Origin: Candidatus Nitronereus thalassa | Lineage (GTDB): Bacteria; Nitrospirota; Nitrospiria; Nitrospirales; UBA8639 | Direction of reading: 5' to 3' | Length of the DNA: 64,000 bases | Assembly (NCBI RefSeq): GCF_032191465.1 | Contig: NZ_JAQOUE010000001.1 | Location: 682,001 to 746,000, forward strand | Shown: piece after piece, positions 9,136 to 17,992 of the stretch | Position numbering within the stretch: position 1 is the stretch's first letter | Layout: each line of letters starts with the position of its first letter | The notes under the pieces: generated by a model | Told to the model about the DNA's origin: nothing | Seen by the model: the letters and a program-made list of their open reading frames with translations, nothing else | Databases searched by the model: none | Position numbers and translations under genes: made by a program

Positions 9136-10041
9136 ATGCCTACACGAAAGACAACACCATCAAAAAAGAAAAAAGTCTCCTCCTCTCAGCGACAAAGAAA
9201 ATCCACCTCGCCGAAGAAAGCCGCGCCTTTTACCATCCAGAATCATTGTCTGATTGGCCCAAAGGTCAGGCAAAAAGAGACACCCAATAAAAGTGGAGAA
9301 ATCACGCCAAAATATTTGGTGTTTCACTATACCGCCGGGCGGAGCGCACAGAGCTCCGTCAATTGGCTCACCAACCCCGCATCAAAAGCCTCGGCTCATT
9401 TAGTACTTGGACGAGACGGAAGCATCACCCAACTCGCGCCCTTTAATGTCAAAACCTGGCATGCGGGAGTCAGCAATTGGGATGGGGTGAAATTTCTGAA
9501 CCAATGCTCCATTGGCATTGAAATGGACAATGCCGGTCCACTTCAACAGGTGGGAACCACCTTCAAGGCTTGGTTTGGAAAGGAATATCCTACCTCACAA
9601 GCCCTGCATGCCAAACACAAGCTTAATGAAGAACCGTGCTGGTGGCACACCTATACCGAGGCGCAAATTGATGCCGCGCTGGAGTTGGCTCGTTTGCTCA
9701 CGTCGACGTATGGGTTAAAAGAAATTGTGGGGCATGAAGATATTGCCCCTGAACGAAAACGTGATCCGGGTCCGGCCTTTCCCCTGGCCCACATCCAATC
9801 CGCCGGGATGGGACGGAACACCGAAGCCGAAGAAGAACATGATGAATGCTACCGCGTCACGGCCAGCGCCTTAAATATTCGAAAAGGTCCTGGCCGAGAT
9901 TTCGAAGCCGTCTCCGCCCCTCTGCCCTTGGGAACGATGGTGACATTGTTGGAGAAACGCGACCGATGGTACAAAGTTGAAACCAACGATGAACAGGACA
10001 TTGAAGGGTGGGTCTTCAACAAATTCCTTGAAGCGGTCTAA
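9136..10041 (+). CDS. N-acetylmuramoyl-L-alanine amidase (Amidase_2) with SH3 domain
   Basis: 301 residues. A lysine/serine-rich N-terminus of about 35 residues lacks a hydrophobic signal sequence. The zinc-amidase domain (about 55-215) has the metal ligands in FHYTAGR and GHEDIAPERKRDPGPAF, as in AmpD/Amidase_2. A C-terminal bacterial SH3 domain (about 235-300, ASALNIRKGPG) usually binds cell wall. The GGAGAGGAGA ribosome site fits the ATG at 9136. Without a signal peptide it could recycle muropeptides in the cytosol, but an SH3 domain is odd for that role. A non-classical export route is possible. Confidence 0.85.
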   Translation: MPTRKTTPSKKKKVSSSQRQRKSTSPKKAAPFTIQNHCLIGPKVRQKETPNKSGEITPKYLVFHYTAGRSAQSSVNWLTNPASKASAHLVLGRDGSITQLAPFNVKTWHAGVSNWDGVKFLNQCSIGIEMDNAGPLQQVGTTFKAWFGKEYPTSQALHAKHKLNEEPCWWHTYTEAQIDAALELARLLTSTYGLKEIVGHEDIAPERKRDPGPAFPLAHIQSAGMGRNTEAEEEHDECYRVTASALNIRKGPGRDFEAVSAPLPLGTMVTLLEKRDRWYKVETNDEQDIEGWVFNKFLEAV

Positions 10042-10109
10042 CACATCTCGTCTTCCTGTTGCGGCAGCATTTATTACCGCCGCCGCTCCTCATAAAAGGT
10101 TACTGCCCC

Positions 10110-11549
10110 TTGGCCATTTCCCTTGAACACCTTTCACAAGTTCTCTCTGAACTCAAGCCAGCCTTGATCAAGGGAAAAATTCAAAAGATCTCGCAACCGT
10201 TGCCCGAATCAATCTCTTTTGAAATCCGACGACCTGGCCAGACCGTCACCCTCTATATTTCGACACATCCACAAACCGCACGCATTCATGCCCTAACCCA
10301 ACGGCTGCCTAATCCAACCACACCACCTCAATTTTGCCAGTATTTACGAAGCCATATTCTTGGCGCTCAGATTGAACACGTCGTACAAGTCCCGGATGAT
10401 CGAGTGGTGTGGTTTGAACTGTCAGTCAAACACGTCACACAGTATCTGGTCATCGCGTTAACGGGACGCTCGGCAAATCTTTTTCTCGTGAATCACAAAC
10501 ACGAAGTCGTCCGATCATTAAAACCCGACAGCCAGAGCGCACAAAGAATACAGAACTATTTCAATACCGGGCAGAAACAAAACCGAGAAGATCCGGATAC
10601 TGATTCCCCCTCCGAAGCATCATCACGGTCTTTCCCCATCTCGGCAATGCTCGAACAGACCTTTCATGATCTCGAACAAAACCAAGCACAACGGCAACTT
10701 CAAGAGCAACAACTTGCAGCCTTGCGCAAAGCCATGAAAAAGGCACAACGACGAGTGAATTCCCTCACACAGGATCTTGAGAAAGCACAGCGTTACTGCG
10801 AATATGGGAGGTATGGAGAACTGCTCAAGGGTCAACTTGGGCAGATCAAAAGAGGACAATCCCACGTTACCCTCATCGACTATTATGACGAGCATCTCCC
10901 AGAACTCACACTTCCCCTTGATCCCACGAAAGACCCAACATGGAATCTCAATGACTATTTTCGCAAATACCGAAAGTTCACAGGAGCCCAACGCAAAGTT
11001 CTCCCGCGCCTAGAACAAGCCCAGGCTGAACTCGCGAAACTGACCGAAGATTTTCAAGCAGCCGAACGTGGTGAAATGAAACCGCCGGAATTTCCAAAAC
11101 CCAAGCCGCCCACATCTCCCCGGGCATCAAAAACTCAAAAAACCGCGTTGCCCTACCGGCGCTATATTTCGGAAGATGGATTTTCCATTTTGGTTGGGAA
11201 AAGCGCCAAAGACAATGATGCCGTGACCTTCAAAGTATCTAAGCAAGATGATATGTGGCTGCATGCCCGAGGAACACCGGGGTCGCACGTAATCATCGAA
11301 CTAGAAAAGAAAAAACAGGTCCCGCCAGAAACCTTGAAAGATGCCGCGACACTGGCCCTGTTTTATAGCGATTTAAGAAAAAGCGGAAAAGGCGAGGTCA
11401 TCTACACGTTGAGAAATAATGTCCGAAAACCCAAAGGCGCAAAACCAGGTTCAGTCACCGTCACGCAAGAGAAAACTACTTGGGTCTATGTCGATGAAGC
11501 CCGTCTGAAGCGTTTAAAGGATTCAGTTCCTTCTATGATAACAGACTGA
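10110..11549 (+). CDS. NFACT-family protein (RqcH/FbpA-like)
   Basis: An NFACT-N domain with the DR motif in VPDDRVVW, a long helical coiled-coil middle (about 190-330), and a C-terminal NFACT-R domain (YRRYISEDGFSILVGKSAKDND, then WLHARGTPGSHVII). In RqcH such proteins bind obstructed 50S subunits and add alanine tails to stalled peptides. The frame is open from TTG 10059, but TTG 10110, preceded at 10 bp by AAAAGG, is the better start and gives 479 residues. The role in ribosome quality control is inferred from the family. Confidence 0.85.
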   Translation: MAISLEHLSQVLSELKPALIKGKIQKISQPLPESISFEIRRPGQTVTLYISTHPQTARIHALTQRLPNPTTPPQFCQYLRSHILGAQIEHVVQVPDDRVVWFELSVKHVTQYLVIALTGRSANLFLVNHKHEVVRSLKPDSQSAQRIQNYFNTGQKQNREDPDTDSPSEASSRSFPISAMLEQTFHDLEQNQAQRQLQEQQLAALRKAMKKAQRRVNSLTQDLEKAQRYCEYGRYGELLKGQLGQIKRGQSHVTLIDYYDEHLPELTLPLDPTKDPTWNLNDYFRKYRKFTGAQRKVLPRLEQAQAELAKLTEDFQAAERGEMKPPEFPKPKPPTSPRASKTQKTALPYRRYISEDGFSILVGKSAKDNDAVTFKVSKQDDMWLHARGTPGSHVIIELEKKKQVPPETLKDAATLALFYSDLRKSGKGEVIYTLRNNVRKPKGAKPGSVTVTQEKTTWVYVDEARLKRLKDSVPSMITD

Positions 11550-11665
11550 CAAATCTGCCAAGATGTCAATACTAATTCTGAATCCTATTAGCGACATGGC
11601 ACTCCATTAATTGGTGTCGATCCCTAATTATTCCACACAACTAACGCAAACAAGGAAAAGCAAAA

Positions 11666-12667
11666 ATGAACAACATGAAAGCAATGCTTATTCATGCCTA
11701 TGGCGAAGACGCCGTATTTGAACCGGCAGAAGTTGAAAAACCTGAAGTGAAAGCCGGTCATGTTTTAATTAAGATCGCGGCATCAAGCGTCAACACGGTT
11801 GATACCATGATTCGCAAAATGGGGAAGGAGTTACCATTAGCCCCCGAGACACCGGCCATTTTAGGAATGGACGTTGCCGGCACGATTGAGGCAGTCGGCA
11901 ATGGTGTGAAAGATTTTTCCATTGGGGATGAAGTGTATGGCTGTGCAGGTGGGTTAGCAGACTTACCCGGCACATTGGCTGAATACCTGGTGGCGGACAG
12001 CACCTTGATCGCCCAGAAGCCAAAGAATTTGTCGATGCCAGAAGCCGCGGCATTGCCGCTGGTTGCGATTACCGCCTACGAAGGCTTGACTCGTGCGGGC
12101 ATCAAGCAAGGCCAAAAAGTTCTGGTGCATGGTGGCTCTGGTGGCGTTGGTCATGTCGCGTTACAACTGGCAACACATTTTGGTGCCAACGTGTATTCTA
12201 CTGGCGGGGGTGAAAAACAAATAGCATTAATCGAACGGCTCGGGGGGATGGCCATCAATTATAAAACCGAAACGGTTGAGCAGTACGTGGCCAAACATAC
12301 AGGTGGAACAGGATTTGATGTGGTGTTTGATTCTGTTGGCGGTGCAAACATGGCAAACTCCTTTAAGGCGGCTACACTCAATGGCCAAATTGCTTCGACA
12401 GTGGCCTTATGTGAGCTGGATTTATCTGTGGCTCACTTTAAGGGATTGTCGCTGCACGTCGTGTTCATGCTGATTCCCATGCTTCATAACGTGAAACGAG
12501 AAGAGCATGGGGAGATTTTGCGCAACGTCACTCGGATTGTTGAGTCTGGCGGATTGACACCTGTGCTTGATGAAAGCCGCTTTTCGCTTGACCAAGTTGG
12601 ACAAGCGCACGCTCGACTGGAGAGTGGACAAGCGATAGGCAAAGTGGTACTGGCGGATTGGGCCTAG
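11666..12667 (+). CDS. Quinone oxidoreductase-like MDR dehydrogenase
   Basis: 333 residues of the medium-chain dehydrogenase/reductase superfamily. A GroES-like N-terminal domain with SSVNTVDTMIR is followed by a Rossmann NADPH fold with VLVHGGSGGVGHVALQLA. The zinc-ligating cysteine cluster of true alcohol dehydrogenases is absent, so it resembles NADPH:quinone reductases. An AAGGA site precedes the ATG. It runs directly into the SDR gene, suggesting joint expression. Substrate unknown. Confidence 0.85.
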   Translation: MNNMKAMLIHAYGEDAVFEPAEVEKPEVKAGHVLIKIAASSVNTVDTMIRKMGKELPLAPETPAILGMDVAGTIEAVGNGVKDFSIGDEVYGCAGGLADLPGTLAEYLVADSTLIAQKPKNLSMPEAAALPLVAITAYEGLTRAGIKQGQKVLVHGGSGGVGHVALQLATHFGANVYSTGGGEKQIALIERLGGMAINYKTETVEQYVAKHTGGTGFDVVFDSVGGANMANSFKAATLNGQIASTVALCELDLSVAHFKGLSLHVVFMLIPMLHNVKREEHGEILRNVTRIVESGGLTPVLDESRFSLDQVGQAHARLESGQAIGKVVLADWA

Positions 12668-12705
12668 CCCGTTCACGAAACGAACCTCAGAAGAGGGTCC
12701 CACCT

Positions 12706-13518
12706 ATGCAAAAAATCATTCTTGTAACCGGTTCGACAGATGGCATCGGGTTGGAAACGGCCAAGATGCTGGTCTCGCTGGGTCACTATGTGCTGCTACA
12801 CGGGCGCAGCGCAGCAAAGCTGGAGGACGTGGAACGAACGCTCTCCGCGTTACCGGATGGCGGTCGTGTTGAACGCTACGTCGCTGATCTGTCGCGCATG
12901 GCCGACGTCGAGGCACTTGCAAAGGCAGTGGCGGACAAGCACGCGAAACTTGACGTGCTGATCAATAATGCAGGCGTCTATACAACACCGGATCCTGTCA
13001 CGCAGGACAGGCTTGATATACGGTTCGCGGTCAATACGATTGCTCCCTATTTGCTGACGCAACGGCTGTTGCCGTTGCTCGGGAAGGCTGGACGGGTAAT
13101 CAATGTGTCCTCCGCAGCTCAGTCTCCAGTCAATCCGAAATCGCTAGCCGGACAAGTCAGCTTGTCCGACGGCGCGGCGTATGCGCAAAGCAAACTCGCG
13201 ATTACCATGTGGTCTCGCACTATGGCGCTTTCACTCAAGGATAACGGACCGACGATCATCGCAGTGAATCCCGGATCAATGCTCGGCAGCAAGATGGTGA
13301 AAGATGCCTTCGGTGTGGCTGGCGGCGATATCGGCATCGGCGGTGAAATGCTTACGCGCGCGGCACTGTCAAAGGAATTTGAAACGGCTTCAGGGAAGTA
13401 TTTCGACAACGATTCAGCGCAGTTTGCCTCGCCCCACCCCGATGCACTCGATCCACAAAAGTCCGAAGAGGTTGTCCACGCTATCGAGACGATTTTGGAA
13501 AAAGTCACAGCGCAATGA
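12706..13518 (+). CDS. Short-chain dehydrogenase/reductase
   Basis: 270 residues from ATG 12706, placed behind AGAGGG. The longer open frame from 12658 overlaps the previous gene. The NAD(P)-binding motif is TGSTDGIG, followed by NNAGVY and an SSAAQS...YAQSK segment holding the Ser-Tyr-Lys catalytic residues. NPGSMLGSKM suits the retinol-dehydrogenase-like SDR group. With the preceding MDR gene it forms a two-gene redox unit flanked downstream by a tag-like sequence at 13557, possibly accessory. Substrate unknown. Confidence 0.85.
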   Translation: MQKIILVTGSTDGIGLETAKMLVSLGHYVLLHGRSAAKLEDVERTLSALPDGGRVERYVADLSRMADVEALAKAVADKHAKLDVLINNAGVYTTPDPVTQDRLDIRFAVNTIAPYLLTQRLLPLLGKAGRVINVSSAAQSPVNPKSLAGQVSLSDGAAYAQSKLAITMWSRTMALSLKDNGPTIIAVNPGSMLGSKMVKDAFGVAGGDIGIGGEMLTRAALSKEFETASGKYFDNDSAQFASPHPDALDPQKSEEVVHAIETILEKVTAQ

Positions 13519-13556
13519 GGGGCAGGTTTCTAATGGGGAATAAAAGAGGGGGAACT

Positions 13557-13572
13557 GAGGGTCAAGTCTTGC
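13557..13572 (+). repeat. Tag-like motif GAGGGTCAAGTCTTGC
   Basis: A variant of the GGGTCRGGAGTC tag, located 39 bp after the SDR stop in the convergent gap before the ABC permease. It shares the GGGTC core only, so its membership in the tag group is uncertain. Confidence 0.35.
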
Positions 13573-13655
13573 ATAAACACATTTATAGTGTTTCAAACTT
13601 AAAGGCTACTGTATCCCCAAGAACCAAATCTTTAAATATCAAGAGAAACAGAAAC

Positions 13656-14447
13656 CTATTCCCCTACCCTCACCAACATGCCACGCTCTTTACACACGGA
13701 AAATGTGTATTGATAAATGGTAATGATGATCAGGAGATAGAGCGCGTTGAGGCCTGTGGCCCAGCCGAGGTGTTCCCAAGGAACACTTTGATTGAGCAAC
13801 ACCCCCCGCATGCCTTCAAATACATGAGCGGCGGGGTTGGCCAAGGCGACAGGTTGCAGCCAGGTGGGCAACACGGACACTGGATAAAAGACGCAGGATA
13901 TCGGCTGAAAGAGAAACACCAATCCCCATGCCAGCACTTCGGCTTGCTGGCCAAATCGCATAATCACCGACATCGTCAGAATGCCTATGATCCAGCCTGC
14001 GGCAATTAAATTTAACACAAAGGGAATCAGTGTCAGCCCCATGATGAATACGTTGTAGGAATAAAAGAAGAGTGCGGAAAAGGCCATAATGATTGAGACG
14101 GCCGCGACTTTGAAGACACTCATCGCCATGGTGGCGGTCAAAAACTCTCCGGCGGTCAGGGGACTCGCAAAGAGGTTCATGAGATTACGAGACCAGATTT
14201 CCTCGAGGAACGAAATGGTGACGCCCTGCTGAGCTCGAAATAATATATCCCAAAAAATCAGCGCGCCGAGAAAAAAGGTCACCGCGCCATGCATGCTGTT
14301 TCCTTCCTGCGCCAGATACACGGTAATGAATCCCCACACGACTAAGTCCAACAAGGGCCAATAAAAGATCTCCAATAACCGAGGAAAGCTTCTTCGGTAG
14401 AGATACATGTGTCTGGCGATGAGGGCGGAGATGCGTCCAATATTCAT
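13656..14447 (-). CDS. ABC-2 type transporter permease
   Basis: 263 residues with six hydrophobic segments. The N-terminal ALIARHMYLYRRSFPRLLEIFYWPLLDL and the central ISFLEEIWSRNLMNLFASPL match ABC-2 permeases. It pairs with the ATPase encoded just upstream on the same strand, from which it is separated by 248 bp carrying an inverted-repeat element. The transported substrate cannot be read from sequence. The neighbouring cytochrome and cofactor genes make a role in envelope protein maturation possible. Confidence 0.88.
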   Translation of the reverse strand: MNIGRISALIARHMYLYRRSFPRLLEIFYWPLLDLVVWGFITVYLAQEGNSMHGAVTFFLGALIFWDILFRAQQGVTISFLEEIWSRNLMNLFASPLTAGEFLTATMAMSVFKVAAVSIIMAFSALFFYSYNVFIMGLTLIPFVLNLIAAGWIIGILTMSVIMRFGQQAEVLAWGLVFLFQPISCVFYPVSVLPTWLQPVALANPAAHVFEGMRGVLLNQSVPWEHLGWATGLNALYLLIIITIYQYTFSVCKERGMLVRVGE

Positions 14448-14497
14448 GGCAGTCTTAATAACTTAGGTTGTGCAAAGAGATACGATGAATAAATCCT

Positions 14498-14657
14498 AAA
14501 CTCGAATATCGAAATTCGAAACAAATTAGAATGTTCAAATGGACGAGAATAAAATAAAAATACCCCTGTTTATATAAGTCGGTATACTCTGTTTGGAGCA
14601 TTCGGGTTTTGGATTTCGGATTTGTTTCGGATTTCGATATTCACATTTCGAGTTTAT
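14498..14657. repeat. Inverted-repeat element, copy B (between ABC genes)
   Basis: The left arm 14498-14525 is identical to 2396-2423. The right arm 14621-14657 (TTTGTTTCGGATTTCGATAT then CATTTCGAGTTTATG) is close to the complement of the left arm. The centre differs in sequence and length from copy A, so the arms rather than the core define the element. It lies between the ABC ATPase and permease genes, again between co-directional genes. Confidence 0.75.
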
Positions 14658-14695
14658 GGCACGTTCAACCCCTCCGATCCATTCAACATATTCCC

Positions 14696-15424
14696 TTATC
14701 GATCCCGAGCGATTTTCAGAAACACTTGTTCCAGATCATCTTCTCCATACTGGGTGACGACCTCTTGAGCCGTGCCTTGCGCCACGATTTTTCCGCGTTG
14801 GAGAAATATAATGCGGTCGGACATTTCTTCCATTTCTCGCATGTTGTGGGAGGTATACAACATGCTCAATCCAGAGGTATCCCGATATTCTTTTAAAAAA
14901 GCCTTGATCTTATGGGCAATGTCCGGATCGAGGCTCGCCGTGGGTTCATCCAAAAATAATATTTTCGGTTCAGTCATGACGGCTTTGGCTAACGTGAGCC
15001 GAGACATTTGCCCGGAGGACAGCTTCCGAGTGAGCTTGTGTCGAATATCTTCCATTTCAAGTTTTTTCACGACATCATCGATTCGACGGCTAATATCGGG
15101 CAAGCCGTATAACTTCCCTGTGACGCGAAGGTTTTCTTCCACGCTTAACGCATAGGGCATGGAAATGTACGTGCTAGAAAAATTGACCTGTCGCAGAATG
15201 GTTTCCCGATGTTGCATCAGATCTAAGCCAAACATCTGAATAGACCCTGCCGTTGGCGTGACGACTCCCAACAACATCTGAAACGTCGTGGTTTTTCCTG
15301 CGCCATTTGGTCCCAGCAGGCCGACGGTCTCCCCTGGCTGGATCTCAAATGAGACCTGATCCACCGCGGTAAAATCGCCAAACCGTTTGGTCAATTGTTG
15401 AACTTGGACAATAGGAGAAGACAT
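14696..15424 (-). CDS. ABC transporter ATP-binding protein
   Basis: 242 residues with Walker A GPNGAGKTT, signature LSSGQMSRL, Walker B ILFLDEPTA and the switch histidine in YTSHNM. It belongs to the group that energises ABC-2 permeases (drug, polysaccharide or Nod-type export). It starts 14 bp after the stop of the hexaheme cytochrome gene, so it is probably co-transcribed with it and with mobB. Confidence 0.92.
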   Translation of the reverse strand: MSSPIVQVQQLTKRFGDFTAVDQVSFEIQPGETVGLLGPNGAGKTTTFQMLLGVVTPTAGSIQMFGLDLMQHRETILRQVNFSSTYISMPYALSVEENLRVTGKLYGLPDISRRIDDVVKKLEMEDIRHKLTRKLSSGQMSRLTLAKAVMTEPKILFLDEPTASLDPDIAHKIKAFLKEYRDTSGLSMLYTSHNMREMEEMSDRIIFLQRGKIVAQGTAQEVVTQYGEDDLEQVFLKIARDR

Positions 15425-15438
15425 AGGCGAACGTGGAG

Positions 15439-16140
15439 TTAAAACAGAAAGTCCCCAATTTTATCGGGCAGATGACAAGTTTCGCATTCCTTACTCAGCA
15501 CCTTCCCGGCATGCGTGGATTGCCCATCATGACACCGCGCACAATCGGCCAGGGCTGATTTCCAGAGCACGGAACCCTCTGGATGATCGGGATAATGCGG
15601 TTGTAAGTCAACCTCGATATGTCCACGAGGAATGACAATAGGATACCCTTTTACCGGTTTTCCATGGACCACACGACTATGACAGGTCGTACACCCTTCT
15701 CCCTGGCCACGGTCCTGAAAGGCTTCCATATGTTTCCGGTGACTCATGACTAACCCCACCTCTTTGACAGGTGACGGCAAATCCCGAGGAGGCTTCTCAG
15801 ACACTCGGAGGATGGCACGATGACAGGAAAGGCACACGTCTGAATCCACATGGGCTTGGAGATTATGGGGTTCGGTGGGGGTTCCAAAGAATGTGATCGC
15901 CACATCGCCTAGCCCCGCCAGCACCTTGTCCTCAATAAATCCATGAAGCCCTGGCCGAACGTGACAATCCACGCAGGTCACATCTTTATGTGAAGAGGTT
16001 TTCCAACTTTCCACGGAAGGGCGGATGGTATGACAGGAGCCACAAAATTCAGGATGATTGGTGAGGGGAATGGCAGCGGTCCCAGCGACGGCCAAGACGC
16101 CTATAGCCACCACCAGGAAAGTCACGGTCCTTCGATTCAT
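15439..16140 (-). CDS. Membrane-anchored hexaheme cytochrome c
   Basis: 233 residues. A single N-terminal hydrophobic helix (about 7-25) without a clear cleavage site anchors a periplasmic domain with six CXXCH heme motifs: CGSCH, CVDCH, CLSCH, CTTCH, CARCH and CETCH. The first part (HPEFCGSCHTIRPSVESW) resembles the NapC/NirT quinol-oxidising family, which usually carries four hemes. The extra motifs and the C-terminal part set this protein apart. It begins 3 bp before the mobB stop region and is embedded in Moco and Tat genes, which suggests electron transfer between the quinone pool and a periplasmic enzyme (inference). Confidence 0.88.
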   Translation of the reverse strand: MNRRTVTFLVVAIGVLAVAGTAAIPLTNHPEFCGSCHTIRPSVESWKTSSHKDVTCVDCHVRPGLHGFIEDKVLAGLGDVAITFFGTPTEPHNLQAHVDSDVCLSCHRAILRVSEKPPRDLPSPVKEVGLVMSHRKHMEAFQDRGQGEGCTTCHSRVVHGKPVKGYPIVIPRGHIEVDLQPHYPDHPEGSVLWKSALADCARCHDGQSTHAGKVLSKECETCHLPDKIGDFLF

Positions 16141-16143
16141 CAG

Positions 16144-16647
16144 TTATGTTGACGATGGTTTTGGATAGTTTCGTATAATCAGTTGAGCGATTCCTTCGAT
16201 ATCATCACGATCAAAACATGGGACCGGTGCCTCGATGGGCTTCATGGAGACAATGGCGAGCAACCCATCCAACGAGGTATTCAATTCATTCAGTGCTTCA
16301 CGAACGACGGCGATCTTGGGATAGCCTTCGGACTTCCATCCCTCGGCAATAATCAGATCGATCTGGGAATCTAAAAATCGATCCCGAACCTCCTCCACTT
16401 TCATTTCCTCCGACACATCCGCAAACATGGCCATACTACCCTTGGAAAGGACGACCACGGCACTGGCCCCGGCTTGCTTGTGGCGCCAACTATCTTTTCC
16501 CTCGGTATCTAATTCAAACCCATGCCCGGCATGCTTGACCGTCGCGACGCGATAGCCTTCACGAACCAAAGCCGGAATCACTCGTTCGATGAGGGTGGTT
16601 TTTCCACTATTCGAGCGGCCCGCAAAACTCAAAATCGATGGCGCCAT
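16144..16647 (-). CDS. mobB: Molybdopterin-guanine dinucleotide biosynthesis adaptor MobB
   Basis: 167-residue GTP-binding protein with P-loop GRSNSGKTTLIE and the family motif VATVKHAGHGFELDTEGKDSWRHKQAGA-like segment, plus DLIIAEGWKSEGYPKI. MobB assists MobA in attaching GMP to molybdopterin for DMSO-reductase-family enzymes. It is encoded between moeA and the cytochrome gene, consistent with maturation of a periplasmic molybdoenzyme. Confidence 0.93.
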   Translation of the reverse strand: MAPSILSFAGRSNSGKTTLIERVIPALVREGYRVATVKHAGHGFELDTEGKDSWRHKQAGASAVVVLSKGSMAMFADVSEEMKVEEVRDRFLDSQIDLIIAEGWKSEGYPKIAVVREALNELNTSLDGLLAIVSMKPIEAPVPCFDRDDIEGIAQLIIRNYPKPSST

Positions 16648-16741
16648 ATAACAACACTTTTCTGGAACAGATCAGACTTATGAAATGAATAATCGCTGTA
16701 CCAACTGTTCTCAAGACACAGCGAAAAGCATCAGCCGGAAG

Positions 16742-17968
16742 TTAGGTAATACGGCTCAACACCTGTACTTTCACCATATCACCGGGATTCACCTTCTCAA
16801 TTTCCTCAGCCACATCGATGAGACCGTTGGCTTTGACCATGGAGGTTAAGATGCCCGACCCTTGAGGTCCGGTGGTTTTTACCGTCAGCTGGCCATCTTC
16901 ATGGGCCACGATCCCTCGTAGAAAATGTCGACGATCTGGGTGTTTGGAAAACTTTTCCTTAAACACGGCATTCACGGTGGGGCGGTACAGCTGCCGATGC
17001 CCCCCCATTTTCATCATGGCGACGCGCACGAGTTGCTCAAAGGTCACCATCGAGGAAACCGGATTTCCGGGAAGGCCAAATGCCAACTTCCCCTGAATCT
17101 TTCCAAAGGCTAATGGCTGCCCAGGACGGATCGCCAATTTCCAAAAATGCATATCCGCGCCCAATTCCCCAAAGACGACCTTGGTGAAATCATAATCCCC
17201 CATGGACACCCCACCCGATAACACAATGATGTCGCATCCTAACCCTTGGGAAATTTTCTCTTTCAAAGATTCTGGAGTATCTTTGGCAATCCCCAACAAG
17301 ACCGGAATGCCTCCGGCTTCTTGCACACCCGCGGCAATTCCGTAGCTATTGGAATTGACTATTTTGTTCTCGTCGAACTTTTCATCGAGATCGGCCAGCT
17401 CGTCACCAGTGGAAAGAATAGCCACTCGCGGGCGTTGATGCACCAACACAAACGACTTGGCTAAAATCGCCAGCATGCCAATCTCGCCAGGCCCAAGTTG
17501 CGTACCCTTAGAGATAATGCACTCCCCTTCCTTGACATCTTCACCCTTGGGGCGAATATTCATACCCTTGGGCTCAGGCTGAAAAATCCGCACGCTGGTT
17601 TCCGAGGGTTCGGTATATTCCACGCGGACAACGGTATCGGCACCATCAGGAACCGGAGCCCCGGTCATGATCCGAATGGCCTCACCAGGCCCCACGGATT
17701 TGGTCGCCACTGCTCCTGCCGCGACATCCTCGATAATTTTCAACTCCGCCGGCTTGGTAATTTCATGTTCCTTCTTGATGTCATCCCAACGAACGGCAAA
17801 CCCGTCCATGGCCGAATTATTCCACGGTGGATTGTCGCGGGGCGCAATAATATCTTCACCCAAGACACGACCAATAGCCTCCAGCAGACTGACCTTCTCA
17901 CAGCCAAGGGTCGTGGTGGCATCTAGCACAATTTTCTGAGCGTCACGAAGGAGTGTTAAACCAGACAT
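16742..17968 (-). CDS. moeA: Molybdopterin molybdenumtransferase MoeA
   Basis: 408 residues, the usual length. It inserts molybdate into adenylylated molybdopterin. PPWNNSAMDGFAVR, IMTGAPVPDGAD, the MPT-binding region LSGGVSMGDYD and the LPGNPVSS loop are present, followed by the C-terminal domain IV. It follows the Mrp-type ATPase by 24 bp. With moaB/mog and mobB on the same strand it completes the later steps of cofactor assembly. Confidence 0.96.
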   Translation of the reverse strand: MSGLTLLRDAQKIVLDATTTLGCEKVSLLEAIGRVLGEDIIAPRDNPPWNNSAMDGFAVRWDDIKKEHEITKPAELKIIEDVAAGAVATKSVGPGEAIRIMTGAPVPDGADTVVRVEYTEPSETSVRIFQPEPKGMNIRPKGEDVKEGECIISKGTQLGPGEIGMLAILAKSFVLVHQRPRVAILSTGDELADLDEKFDENKIVNSNSYGIAAGVQEAGGIPVLLGIAKDTPESLKEKISQGLGCDIIVLSGGVSMGDYDFTKVVFGELGADMHFWKLAIRPGQPLAFGKIQGKLAFGLPGNPVSSMVTFEQLVRVAMMKMGGHRQLYRPTVNAVFKEKFSKHPDRRHFLRGIVAHEDGQLTVKTTGPQGSGILTSMVKANGLIDVAEEIEKVNPGDMVKVQVLSRIT

Positions 17969-17992
17969 AAGAATGGAATCTCTTTTAAAAAA

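Noticed and set aside
13515-14009. 164-residue plus-strand frame at the end of the SDR gene
   Set aside because: It overlaps the well-supported ABC permease gene in antisense.
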